64,000 nt of DNA, taken from NCBI RefSeq assembly GCF_030068605.1, contig NZ_JASJOU010000013.1:1-64000 (forward strand), in the 5' to 3' direction. The position numbers were made by a program, and so were the translations under genes. This stretch comes from Xanthocytophaga agilis (GTDB taxonomy: Bacteria; Bacteroidota; Bacteroidia; Cytophagales; 172606-1). Shown piece by piece: positions 25,506 to 34,355 of this stretch. Every line of letters begins with the position of its first letter. Position 1 is the first letter of the stretch. The notes beneath the pieces are model-generated. The model was given only the letters and a program-made list of their open reading frames with translations. It was not told the origin of the DNA and did not search any database.

Positions 25506-26150
25506 ATGAAATCACTTGCAACTATAAATTTTGGCGTCATATACTGGCTTACAATGATAGGTTCTGTATTTTTTTCCTGTTCTGATCATGTTCAGGTAAA
25601 CACAATTTATCAACTGGATTCGACTCAATTTCTACAGGTACTAATCTATTTAAAACAAGATTCTTCTCTACGTAACTTTTCTGACTCTACAGATAAGGAC
25701 TATATGTACAAACGTAAAAATAACCAGTTAATAGACGTAGACTTGGCAATTGCCTGGCGGGATTACAGATTAAATGAAGCAGTTTTCAGAAATCTTACCC
25801 AGCAGGAATGGGTAGACTTTTTTACTATCAAGTCAACTCAACCGGAACAGATAAAACGTATTATTAAGGATACTTTAATAAATTTGGCAAACAGAGAAAC
25901 AAATTATCACGTAAAAATCAATCATGATTGGGTTAAATTATCACCAGGTTATGATACTCATCTAGTAATCTTTTTTACCAGAGTAAACTCACGGATTATC
26001 CAGACTCATATTTTTCCAAAAATGTATTATGATGATTACCCTCAAATCATGGACTTTGCAGGAGGAGAATTCCCTGTTTATACATTCTTCTTTGATAAAA
26101 ACGGAAACAAAATTGTAAAAGTAATTTTTGGGATGACCATCTATAACTAA
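25506..26150 (+). CDS. putative lipoprotein of unknown function
   Basis: A 214-residue protein with a hydrophobic N-terminus and a lipobox-like SVFFSC (Cys near residue 25). The mature part is polar with many Lys, Asp and aromatic residues (EFPVYTFFFDKNGNKIVKVI near the C-terminus). No family was recognised. The upstream gap carries the six-site array described at 25191-25382. Confidence 0.55.
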   Translation: MKSLATINFGVIYWLTMIGSVFFSCSDHVQVNTIYQLDSTQFLQVLIYLKQDSSLRNFSDSTDKDYMYKRKNNQLIDVDLAIAWRDYRLNEAVFRNLTQQEWVDFFTIKSTQPEQIKRIIKDTLINLANRETNYHVKINHDWVKLSPGYDTHLVIFFTRVNSRIIQTHIFPKMYYDDYPQIMDFAGGEFPVYTFFFDKNGNKIVKVIFGMTIYN

Positions 26151-26409
26151 CATTGGCTAACTGTTAGAGTTTAAACATTAGGGAATTTCTCGATCTCTCT
26201 AATAAAATTTTGGATACCATTTAAGTAAGAGTGAAAGCTGGAAATTTAAAACTAACTATTGTAGAACATATTGAGTACATAAGAATAGCAACTAGTCAAG
26301 CCCTATCTGATTCTAAGAGTTTAGGACTATAGTTGCTATCTTTAAGTAGACATCAAGTTAAGATCAATTGCTATCCTTATTGTATGGTTGAACTTAATCT
26401 GTAAGCAAG

Positions 26410-26634
26410 ATGAGTAGCACACGAAAACTCTATGACAGAGCCTTTAAAGTAATGGCAGTCGAACTATGTTTGAACGGGCAAGCCTCCCAACAAGTAGCTG
26501 AAGATTTAGGCATTCGGGTTCAAATGCTCAATAGGTGGAAAAAAGAATATCTACAGCCTGCACATACTCTACAATATAAACCTGAACTGTCTCATGATGA
26601 TGTATGGGCATTGCAGATGATGTGTCCGTCGTAA
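26410..26634 (+). pseudogene. IS3-family transposase OrfA remnant
   Basis: The first 50 residues are a typical OrfA helix-turn-helix (KLYDRAFKVMAVELCLNG, then VAEDLGIRVQMLNRWKKEYL). The frame then degenerates and stops at 74 residues, short of the usual 95-110. No OrfB with a DDE domain follows, and no clear terminal inverted repeats were seen. This is a decayed insertion-sequence fragment in a 600-base gap. Confidence 0.75.
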
Positions 26635-26778
26635 AATTACATTGTCATAAGTTGCTCATCATATCATTTTTGAATTTAAAAATCGTCAGACATTCTTTAG
26701 AAACCAATGATTTATAAGCACCAATCACCGCAGATGGCTATCTTACACACATCTAGTCAGATGTACCTAAACCAATGT

Positions 26779-27675
26779 TTAGTGAACAAATGATCGTATA
26801 AAATCCAGACTGGTTGTCCAGGTAAGGTCTTTATAGCGGTCATTGGCTAGTTGAGTATGGTGGGTTGTGAACATTGAATACATATACTGTCCTTGTTGCC
26901 ATTTTGCATATAACTCATTTTCCCCTGCCGGATAATCAGTTCTTTGCTTTTTGATAAATTGTGCAAACTCTTCAAGACTAGATAACTGATAAAGCCGGAA
27001 TTCCTGATTCATTACCTGTTTTATATCCTGCCATAGCATCTTGGGACTAACCTGAAAACTGGCAATCTGTAAGTTTCTCGGTGCTGTATCATCTAGCGCA
27101 ACTTCTGCTGTGAAGGCGGCAGTATCATCCATTGTTGTAAAATCCAGTTTCCAGTCAGCCTTGTCTCCCCAATACCCAATGCTCTTTTCTTTCAGGTTTA
27201 AAACCGGTGTATTGTATTGCAATATGTCAGCAAAAGCACCATTGAAAATAGACGTAGCTTGTATAGAAGTACTATCGAGATAATTTCTGAAGTCTCTTCG
27301 CAAATCAAAATTCCTGTTTTCGCCTGGTACTAAATCTGTGTAATCGGTACAAAAGTCAGAGGGAATAAATCTAGAAACACCCGCTTGTATGGCTCCCTCT
27401 ACAACTCTCTTCTGTAAGTCCATAATCACATCGCCCAGGCCAGCCAGAGCAGATACAACGCAGCTGGTACCTGCACTTACTTTGGCAAGTGTATCTACGT
27501 TAGACAAATCTACTTCCTGAACAGTAGCTCCCATCTGTTTGAGAGAATTCATTTTTTGCGGATCAGTAGAAGTTCGGACAATAGCACACACATCTACTCC
27601 TCTTTTCAGTAGTTCACGAACAATCCTGTTTCCTAAATTGCCGGTAGCGCCAAAGACTATTATTGTTTTTTTCAT
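26779..27675 (-). CDS. NmrA-family / isoflavone-reductase-like NAD(P)-binding protein
   Basis: A 298-residue Rossmann protein with IIVFGATGNLGNRIVRELLK at the N-terminus, VQEVDLSNVDTLAKV, SRFIPSDFCTDYTDL (PSxFG-like), and the DTAAFTAEVALDD block of the family. Such proteins are NADPH-dependent reductases or redox-sensing regulators. It lies 43 bases after the alpha/beta hydrolase gene and probably shares its transcript. Confidence 0.82.
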   Translation of the reverse strand: MKKTIIVFGATGNLGNRIVRELLKRGVDVCAIVRTSTDPQKMNSLKQMGATVQEVDLSNVDTLAKVSAGTSCVVSALAGLGDVIMDLQKRVVEGAIQAGVSRFIPSDFCTDYTDLVPGENRNFDLRRDFRNYLDSTSIQATSIFNGAFADILQYNTPVLNLKEKSIGYWGDKADWKLDFTTMDDTAAFTAEVALDDTAPRNLQIASFQVSPKMLWQDIKQVMNQEFRLYQLSSLEEFAQFIKKQRTDYPAGENELYAKWQQGQYMYSMFTTHHTQLANDRYKDLTWTTSLDFIRSFVH

Positions 27676-27718
27676 TTCTGTTCTTTTTTAATTAAGTATG
27701 TAATATAGTTTATCGGAA

Positions 27719-28666
27719 TTAGTCTGCCAGGAAGTTCAGAACCACATTCACCACGTTTGCAGGCTGCTCTTCGAACAGATAATGTCCACTGTCTAAAATT
27801 CCGACCATTTGTAAATTATTGGCAACATAAGGCAATCCCATTTTCATATAGTTGTAGCTTATGTAGCTTCTAATCCCTAACACCGGCATTGCAAGAGGCT
27901 CATAGGCTTTGGCATCTTCTATATCCTGCGGAAAGGTCTGATACCAGGCATTGGCAGCCCGAATACTCTCTGTGTCATTATAGAAAGACGCATATACCTC
28001 TCTCTCAAAAGAAGACATGTGGCGATCATCAATCATGACATAGTGAAAAAGCCAGTCCAGCAGGTACTGAAAGCGCCCCTCCAGTAGCTTTTCCGGCAGT
28101 CCTTTTACCTGGTTAAATCCCATCCACCAGGCATACGGCATGGTAGCATCCATCTTTTCCGTAAATGTACCCGGAGCGGGTATTAAAGGCATCTGCATCA
28201 TTCCTTCGCCTGGATGCGAACCATCCAAAACAACCAGCTTTTCTGTGAATTGAGGATAATTAAAAGCAAAGCTCATCGCAACCATCCCGCCAATGTCATG
28301 CCCCATGATATAAATTTTTGACAATCCCAGTTGTTGCACCAAGGCTGCAACAACTGCTGCCATCGTTTTCTTATCGTAGCCTGACAGGGGTTTGTCTGAG
28401 CTACCCATACCTCGTATGTCTAAAATGATGACACGGTATTTTTTGGCGAGTTCTGTCGCCACAGGCTGATACGAATACCAGGTTTGTGGCCAACCTGGCA
28501 AACAAATCAGGGGCATGCCAGTCCCTCCTTCTACATAATGCAACCGCACTCCGTTAACGGTTGCATAGTGGTTGATAAAGCCAGGAAGATTTTTAATTAA
28601 ATCATCATCAGAATACACATTCCGAGATACCATTGTGTTCTGCTTAGGTTGAGTCATTGCTTTCAT
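27719..28666 (-). CDS. alpha/beta hydrolase, epoxide-hydrolase-like
   Basis: A 315-residue protein. Its nucleophile elbow GHDIGG carries Asp instead of Ser, as in soluble epoxide hydrolases and haloalkane dehalogenases. LPGWPQTWYSY holds the HGxP-like oxyanion region, with Leu-Pro in place of His-Gly. RGMGSSDKP is conserved, and the catalytic His is in DSGHYLFEEQP. Probably cytosolic. It sits between a Crp-type regulator gene and the NmrA gene on the same strand (gaps of 63 and 43 bases), a likely operon. Confidence 0.82.
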   Translation of the reverse strand: MKAMTQPKQNTMVSRNVYSDDDLIKNLPGFINHYATVNGVRLHYVEGGTGMPLICLPGWPQTWYSYQPVATELAKKYRVIILDIRGMGSSDKPLSGYDKKTMAAVVAALVQQLGLSKIYIMGHDIGGMVAMSFAFNYPQFTEKLVVLDGSHPGEGMMQMPLIPAPGTFTEKMDATMPYAWWMGFNQVKGLPEKLLEGRFQYLLDWLFHYVMIDDRHMSSFEREVYASFYNDTESIRAANAWYQTFPQDIEDAKAYEPLAMPVLGIRSYISYNYMKMGLPYVANNLQMVGILDSGHYLFEEQPANVVNVVLNFLAD

Positions 28667-28729
28667 TGTTTAGTGACTCAAAAGTACACTGATGGCGAAC
28701 TGTCAAAACTACCAAATGGTAGATAATGA

Positions 28730-29296
28730 CTAGTACCGGATTTTTTTCCTTATCCGGCTTAACGCATTGGGAGTGATACCAAGCACTGCAGCCAGTTGCT
28801 TAACCGGAACTTTCTGTATAAGTTCCGGATTAGTCATAAAGGATTGATACCTTTCCTGAGCAGATAACGTTTGGAAGTTCAGAATCTGGTCTATCATTCG
28901 TACGGCCATCCCTTCCCATATTTTTCTGCCAAACGCTTCCCAGGCAGCAATTTGACTATATAAAAAGTCCATGTCTTTTTTATCAATCACGATGAGTTTC
29001 GTTTCTTCTACAGCTTCAATGTTAAACCGGGATGGTACTTGGGGATGGAGACTTGAAATTTCGGTAAAAAACTCATTTTTAAACATCACCCAGCTTGTTA
29101 CTTCCTGGTCATGGGCTTCATAAAAAAAACGGACACCTCCTGATACAATGAAAAAATACTGATTGGCAATTTGTCCCTTTCGTAAAATCTGTTTGCCTTT
29201 GGGAATTTGTCGTTCGCGACATTTGGAAAGCACAAGTTGTAAATCCATATCATCTATCCAGACGATTCCTTTGATAAATTGTATGAGTTCTTCCAT
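28730..29296 (-). CDS. Crp/Fnr-family transcriptional regulator
   Basis: A 188-residue protein from the ATG at 29296, which has AAAGGA seven bases upstream; a GTG at 29311 is less likely. Residues 1-115 form a cyclic-nucleotide-binding-like barrel (LRKGQIANQYFFIVSGGVRF). The C-terminal helix-turn-helix includes VPVKQLAAVLGITPNALSRI, typical of the short Bacteroidota Crp-like proteins. It probably regulates the hydrolase and NmrA genes next to it. Confidence 0.85.
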   Translation of the reverse strand: MEELIQFIKGIVWIDDMDLQLVLSKCRERQIPKGKQILRKGQIANQYFFIVSGGVRFFYEAHDQEVTSWVMFKNEFFTEISSLHPQVPSRFNIEAVEETKLIVIDKKDMDFLYSQIAAWEAFGRKIWEGMAVRMIDQILNFQTLSAQERYQSFMTNPELIQKVPVKQLAAVLGITPNALSRIRKKIRY

Positions 29297-29443
29297 TATA
29301 GGTCCTTTCACTAGTTGTTTTATCTTCTCTCTTAGATAGAAACCTAAACGTACGATAGTTGTTTAAAAAAATATCTTTACAAACTCCGAAAAGGACCTCT
29401 TTCTGAAAAGTCACAAAATACAAACCACAAGGTAACCTATACT

Positions 29444-29566
29444 ATGAACCTCAACCAGTTCATGACGGACGTGGACATACCAAGGAAAAACCTCATGAAA
29501 TATACAAGGCATCCTGCATCGGTTTGGAATAATTCCAGTCGTTTGGTGGGGAATCAGGGCGACTGA
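29444..29566 (+). CDS. possible small protein, unknown
   Basis: A 40-codon frame (MNLNQFMTDVDIPRKNLMKY to RLVGNQGD) ending at the TGA at 29564-29566. The stop lies inside a 7-bp hairpin (GGGCGAC/GTCGCCC). It precedes the small membrane protein at 29609 on the same strand. There is no family match, and it may be a remnant. Confidence 0.25.
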   Translation: MNLNQFMTDVDIPRKNLMKYTRHPASVWNNSSRLVGNQGD

Positions 29567-29608
29567 CCGTCGCCCCTACAGTATCACAACTCTAATCCTT
29601 AAAACCCT

Positions 29609-29794
29609 ATGGCAAAATCGATATACGATTACATTCAGTTTGTATTAAATAACTGGAAAATCTCAACCCTGGGTTTATTCACCTTCTCAGGTTACATACT
29701 CTGGCTGGCTAACCGGATGGATACACAGTCGTTCGTTTCGCTGCTGGCTTTTGTTTCAACAGTGGGTTTCTTCTCCATGAAAGACCCTAAATAA
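29609..29794 (+). CDS. small single- or double-helix membrane protein, possibly phage-derived
   Basis: A 61-residue protein: a polar start (MAKSIYDYIQFVLNNWK), two hydrophobic stretches (STLGLFTFSGYILWLA and SFVSLLAFVSTVGFF), and the end SMKDPK. The size and layout recall small holin-like proteins of Bacteroidota phages, but no lysis or structural genes are adjacent. The surrounding stretch is richer in GC than its neighbours, which hints at transfer. Confidence 0.4.
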   Translation: MAKSIYDYIQFVLNNWKISTLGLFTFSGYILWLANRMDTQSFVSLLAFVSTVGFFSMKDPK

Positions 29795-29841
29795 CATAGG
29801 AGGACGGATTCACAACCCGTCTTTTCCCAGCGTTCAGATTG

Positions 29842-30003
29842 ATGATAACACCAACCTGGGGAAGAGTAAGCTGCCAGACTTTGTCTCATGCCATGCAGCA
29901 GGCCCGCGTTATTCCCATCGTTGGCGCTATCACCGGCAGCCTATTTCCTACCGTTCAGCCTGATACTACTACGCAACAACTGTTTATGACCTACTCAAAA
30001 TAA
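29842..30003 (+). CDS. possible small protein or gene remnant, unknown
   Basis: A 53-codon frame from the ATG at 29842 to the TAA at 30001-30003, with protein-like content (ARVIPIVGAITGSLFPTVQP). The overlapping frame also reads plausibly (NTNLGKSKLPDFVSC) over its first part, which may mean a frameshift in a former gene. It runs towards the end of the minus-strand outer-membrane gene. No family recognised. Confidence 0.25.
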   Translation: MITPTWGRVSCQTLSHAMQQARVIPIVGAITGSLFPTVQPDTTTQQLFMTYSK

Positions 30004-30018
30004 CCGGACTACAACTCA

Positions 30019-32493
30019 CTACTGATTCCCTAACCGCTTCTTCTCATCCGGAGTTTCTGTTTTAGGGGAATTACTTGCTTTCAGGCTTTTACCAAACCTA
30101 TAGCTTACAGCCAGCGTAACACTTCGGGTATCCCATTTGCGATTACTATACCCGATCACACCTGTCAGATTATGTAAGTCCTGCCGGTCTACTCTCGAAT
30201 AAAAGAGGTCCCGGATATTTACTTTCACAATACCCTTATCTTTCCAGATTTTTTTACCAACACCCATGTGTGTATACCAACTGGCACCCTGTATGTATTG
30301 CATGTAGAGCTGTGGTGCCATATACTCTGTAATTACCTCAGCAGTCCATCCTTTCCGAAAACTGAATTGACTGACAGCAGCAGCACTCCAATTGCTCCCT
30401 TTCACCTGTAGTTTGTCGGTATCTAAGACAGAGCGTAAAGAAGTATAGGTGATCACAGGATTGACCGTCCACCACTGGGTCAGATTCCAGGTTCCATCCG
30501 CTGAAAACCCAATAATCTCCTGCTGCCCCAGGTTGGCAGGCTGACGATAAAACATATTTTCTTTTACCAGAATAGTTTCCTGAGCAATGTCTCTTGACCT
30601 TGTATAAAAAGAACTCAGAGTCAATCTGTTTTTATACACATAGGAAAACTCAAGGTTCTGGGAAATCTGTGGCTTTAAAAACGGATTCCCCTGCTTATAT
30701 GTATAGTTATCCAGAGGCATGGCAAACGGATTCAGTATCGAGTATTCAGGTCTGTCAATTCGCCTCCCATACGAAAAATGCAACAAATGCTCTTTTTGCG
30801 AATCCAATGTATAGGATACATATACTGTCGGAAACACATTCTGATACGACCGTTCAAAAGACGAAGAGGTAACGGACTGCTGCTTGCCACTGGAAAGTGT
30901 ATTCTCTATCCGGACACCTGATAGCAGAGACAATCTTCTATAAGTTAGCGAATAACTCAGATACAGTGCATGAATAGTTTCCTGATAAGTAAAGCGATTA
31001 GACAAATCGCTAAGCTGAGGGTTATCTCCGGTATAAGTTGCCAGGCTATTCACATGCGTAAAACTGGACTTATACCCCACTCCCAGTTTAGACCCATTGC
31101 GGAATGGGTGTGTATAATCTATTTTTAGCGCATAAATGGCAATACTATAAGGTAAATCTCCTGTAAAAGTCTCCAATTTAGGATTATAGCCATAGGCAGC
31201 ACTGCTATTTGAAAAGTTATATCCCTGTCTGTAGGTAATATAATCCGCATCAGCTGTTAGCTCCCGGCCAGTGGTATCATATACATGCCGGAAGCTCAGG
31301 GTAACATTCGTGTTGTTGGTTAGGGTATTAGCACGATTATCTGCTTTTACAAGAGTATACCCATTGTTTCTGTTGTATACCTGTGTATTTATCAGTGTCG
31401 TTTTCTCCAGCATATCCCGGTAGAGGTGGCTGGCAGAGATCCCCCATGTGGTTTTAGGAGAAGCGTAGAAGTCCACTCCCAGCTTTCCGAACACCCGATG
31501 ATTAGGGTTGCTGACAGACATATTTTGTGTGGCAGAAGCCAGGGAGTTAGCTTCATTTGCCTGATAGATTCGTTCACTGGTACTAACCGAAAGTCCTGTA
31601 CCATTGTAGTTAGACACATTCCCGTATACATTTATCTTCTGAATGCGAAAGTTGGCATTTAGGCTTTGTGAGATACGGGAACGTTTTCCACGTATATTTT
31701 CAGAAAGAATATTGCCATTAAATCCCATTCTGTCATTCTTCTTTAGCCGTATATTGATAATACCTCCATTGCCAGCCGCTTCATAGCCGGCAGGTGGGTT
31801 GGGAATAATCTCAATCTTATCCAATGTATTGGCAGGTAAAGACTTCAGATAGTTTGCCAGATCGTTTCCCTGCAAATAGAGCGGTTTATTGTCTACAAAT
31901 ACAGATACATTCTGCTTTCCTTTTACACTCAGATTATCATTCACAACCTGTACCCCCGATGACTGTTCCAGCATTTCCCAGGCATTTGTGCCCGCATTGG
32001 AAAGAATAGCATCTACATGAATCACCGTTCGGTCAATCTGCCGTTCTACTGCCTGTTTCTGGGCTGTTACACTTATTTCCCTTAAACCAACTACCTCTGT
32101 TTTTAGCTGTATATGGACATAAGAAGCCGTTTTGGATGAAACCGATACAGGCTCTGTATATCTTTGGAACCCTACACCTGAAGCCTGTAACACGTAACTC
32201 CCTTCCTGAATATGCAAAAACTCAAATCTCCCATCCACAGTAGTAAGCGTAGACTTTACACTACTCGAATCAGGCATTTTCCGCAAAGTGATGGTAATAG
32301 CAGGCTGCATCTCTCCTGCTTCGTTGGCAACAGCTCCTGCAATAGCACCTTCCTGAGCCAGTAAGGGTACAAAGCCAGTACCAAGCAGCAATAACAGAAT
32401 TATCAACCTTGTTTGTACTCTTACACGTATAGAAACACAGTTTGCTATAAAACACAAGCAACCGGATAGAACGCGGAGAAAAGGATGTATCAT
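30019..32493 (-). CDS. outer-membrane beta-barrel protein with carboxypeptidase-like N-domain and plug (TonB-receptor-like)
   Basis: About 824 residues from the ATG at 32493; a GTG at 32517 is the alternative. An unusually late signal (LIILLLLLGTGFVPLLAQ) is followed by a carboxypeptidase-regulatory-like domain (GAIAGAVANEAGEMQPAITI, VDGRFEFLHI), a plug-like domain (DNKPLYLQGNDLANYLKSLP, IEIIPNPPAGYEAAGNGGII) and a C-terminal barrel. It resembles the OMP_b-brl_3 group, whose ligands are mostly unknown. It may be controlled by the divergent LytS/LytTR pair at 33295-35087. Confidence 0.85.
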   Translation of the reverse strand: MIHPFLRVLSGCLCFIANCVSIRVRVQTRLIILLLLLGTGFVPLLAQEGAIAGAVANEAGEMQPAITITLRKMPDSSSVKSTLTTVDGRFEFLHIQEGSYVLQASGVGFQRYTEPVSVSSKTASYVHIQLKTEVVGLREISVTAQKQAVERQIDRTVIHVDAILSNAGTNAWEMLEQSSGVQVVNDNLSVKGKQNVSVFVDNKPLYLQGNDLANYLKSLPANTLDKIEIIPNPPAGYEAAGNGGIINIRLKKNDRMGFNGNILSENIRGKRSRISQSLNANFRIQKINVYGNVSNYNGTGLSVSTSERIYQANEANSLASATQNMSVSNPNHRVFGKLGVDFYASPKTTWGISASHLYRDMLEKTTLINTQVYNRNNGYTLVKADNRANTLTNNTNVTLSFRHVYDTTGRELTADADYITYRQGYNFSNSSAAYGYNPKLETFTGDLPYSIAIYALKIDYTHPFRNGSKLGVGYKSSFTHVNSLATYTGDNPQLSDLSNRFTYQETIHALYLSYSLTYRRLSLLSGVRIENTLSSGKQQSVTSSSFERSYQNVFPTVYVSYTLDSQKEHLLHFSYGRRIDRPEYSILNPFAMPLDNYTYKQGNPFLKPQISQNLEFSYVYKNRLTLSSFYTRSRDIAQETILVKENMFYRQPANLGQQEIIGFSADGTWNLTQWWTVNPVITYTSLRSVLDTDKLQVKGSNWSAAAVSQFSFRKGWTAEVITEYMAPQLYMQYIQGASWYTHMGVGKKIWKDKGIVKVNIRDLFYSRVDRQDLHNLTGVIGYSNRKWDTRSVTLAVSYRFGKSLKASNSPKTETPDEKKRLGNQ

Positions 32494-32694
32494 GACGTAG
32501 GATTTGTTATCTGGCACAAATCAATACGATAAAAACAGTCCGTTTTTTTATTTTAGCCCAACTACCCGAAACACCCCCAATAGTACCTTTACACCACTCA
32601 TTTAGTCATACACCACGAAAAACCTGCCGAAAACAAGCCAAATACTGCTGTCTATCGAAATACCATTCCCCACTATCCATTTATGATTAATTTG

Positions 32695-32773
32695 CCTTTT
32701 GACAGAGTTACCTTTTGACAGAGTTATCTTTTGACAGAGTTACCTTTTGACAGAGTTATCTTTTGACAGAGTA
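32695..32773 (+). repeat. tandem repeat, five 16-bp units
   Basis: Five head-to-tail copies of (C/T)CTTTTGACAGAGTTA, with only C/T variation at the first base and a changed end in the last unit. They lie between the divergent outer-membrane gene and the LytS gene, about 200 bases upstream of the former's start. Confidence 0.9.
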
Positions 32774-32804
32774 TACTATTCATACTCTTTTTGCTGTCCT
32801 TATC

Positions 32805-32975
32805 CTTTTCTCTGTCCTCCTGAAAGGAACTCCTGACAAATAGAGTGGTGCTTGTACTATGAGAGAAAAAACAAACTCCAGTCGGAAAGGCCGCCGGTCT
32901 TGTCACGAGATCCTTTCAGGAGGACAAAAAGGGAGGAGTATTCCTTACGGGAGGACAGAGAAGAAGAGATCTTAG
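32805..32975 (-). repeat. interspersed repeat family A, copy 3
   Basis: The core at 32814-32926 runs GTCCTCCTGAAAGGAACTC to GAGATCCTTTCAGGAGGAC, a near-perfect 19-bp terminal inverted repeat. Inside are GACAAATAGAGTGGTGC and CCAGTCGGAAAGGCCGCCGG. An extra half-end (TTACGGGAGGACAGAGAAG) follows. It is immediately adjacent to family B copy 2. Confidence 0.8.
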
Positions 32976-32980
32976 TCGGT

Positions 32981-33208
32981 ACAAAGAGAGTTATGATGAC
33001 TTCAATCGCGGCAGGTGATGTAGGTGCGCTGGCAATCTTTTCTCCGCGAGGTTGGCCTTTGGCCTGCGGGCAGAAGGATCGGAGAAAAGTGCCCTCTTTT
33101 GGGCAAGCAAAAAAAGTGACAGGGCGATAAGAAGAGATAGGTTTGGGACTATAGACCAACTTTGGATACAAACAAGCAAAAAAAGAAGAAGCTAGTGGAA
33201 GAACAATG
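32981..33208 (-). repeat. interspersed repeat family B, copy 2, with flank
   Basis: On the minus strand the core (33092 down to 32981) contains the same hairpin, CTTTTCTCCG...CGGAGAAAAG, and the same following CGCACCTACATCACCTGCC as copy 3. The upstream flank (33208-33093 on the minus strand) holds AGCTTCTTCTTTTTTTGCTTG, shared with the flank of A copy 1. It ends about 90 bases before the LytS gene start. Confidence 0.8.
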
Positions 33209-33294
33209 CAAGAGACAATAAACAAACTCAGGAAAAGACAAGCAAAAGCGTTAAGACACAATAGGAAACGATGTATCTTGTATAATGGAAAAAA

Positions 33295-34350
33295 ATGAAA
33301 CAACCCTTCTACATAGCTAACAACCGCCCACTCACCCATATCCTCTTCTGGATAGCCTACCTCCTCGTATACACAGGCGTCCACGCTGACGGAGAAGATT
33401 TTTTTCTAACCTACTTTCAGATCGAGTTACAAAAGCTCCCACCCGCTATACTGGTAGCCTACGTCAATATGTATGTCCTGTTCCCGTTGTTCTTTATACA
33501 AAGGAAATATGTGGCCTACAGCCTATGGGCAATCGTGTTATTATTTATAGCCTCCGTAGTTGGCCGTGCACTAATTGAAAGAGTCATCGAACCTCTCTTC
33601 TATGCTGATACAACCGTGGTTGAAGAGGTTTTCATAGGATATCTTCTACTCAAAAGCATGTTGTGGTTTCTGAGTCCCATATTGTTATTTACACTTGTGC
33701 TTAAAGTATTCAGGCAGTGGGTTGATCAGGAACAGTACAATCAGGAAATGGCCAAAGAAAAACTAGCAACAGAGCTAAATTTTTTAAAAGCCCAGGTTCA
33801 ACCCCATTTCCTGTTCAACACACTCAACAACCTCTATGCATTGACTCTCCAAGCTTCACCTGTCGCCCCAAGAGTTGTGCTAAAGCTTTCCGAGTTGATG
33901 AGTTATATGCTGTACGATTCTCAGTCAGACACTCTTCTGTTAAGCAAAGAAATTTCCCATATACAGAATTACATAGAACTGGAAAAACTTCGTTATACCA
34001 GTCGGCTGGATCTTTCGCTGAATGTGTCTGGCGATATACATGACAAACGGATTGCCCCACTCCTGCTCATTCCCTTTGTGGAGAATGCATTTAAGCATGG
34101 TGTCAGCAACGAGACAAATCAAATCTGGGTTACTATCGATATAAAAGTAAAGGACAACTGGCTAAGTGTAAAAGTAGAAAATAGCCATACAGGTGATGAA
34201 CTGGTAAGTTCGCTTTCCAATAACCATAATGGGTTGGGTTTGCAGAATATTGCCCGCAGACTAAAACTTCTGTATCCCAACGACCATGAACTGGCCATAA
34301 AAAAAGAGACAGACCGCTATCTTGTTGATTTAAAAATAAAAATGAGTTAA
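33295..34350 (+). CDS. LytS/YehU-family sensor histidine kinase
   Basis: A 351-residue kinase. Four membrane helices lie in residues about 12-150. A short coiled linker (WVDQEQYNQEMAKEKLATEL) leads to the His-kinase domain, with the phospho-acceptor His171 in QVQPHFLFNTLNNL. The ATPase domain has PLLLIPFVENAFKHG (N box) and HNGLGLQNIARRL (G box). It signals to the LytTR regulator encoded five bases downstream. Confidence 0.92.
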   Translation: MKQPFYIANNRPLTHILFWIAYLLVYTGVHADGEDFFLTYFQIELQKLPPAILVAYVNMYVLFPLFFIQRKYVAYSLWAIVLLFIASVVGRALIERVIEPLFYADTTVVEEVFIGYLLLKSMLWFLSPILLFTLVLKVFRQWVDQEQYNQEMAKEKLATELNFLKAQVQPHFLFNTLNNLYALTLQASPVAPRVVLKLSELMSYMLYDSQSDTLLLSKEISHIQNYIELEKLRYTSRLDLSLNVSGDIHDKRIAPLLLIPFVENAFKHGVSNETNQIWVTIDIKVKDNWLSVKVENSHTGDELVSSLSNNHNGLGLQNIARRLKLLYPNDHELAIKKETDRYLVDLKIKMS

Positions 34351-34355
34351 CTGAC

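Noticed and set aside
26151-26778. Complete IS3-family insertion sequence
   Set aside because: Only a shortened OrfA is present; no OrfB/DDE domain and no terminal inverted repeats were found.
29312-30018. Prophage
   Set aside because: Only one holin-like small protein is suggestive; there are no integrase, capsid, portal, terminase or endolysin genes.
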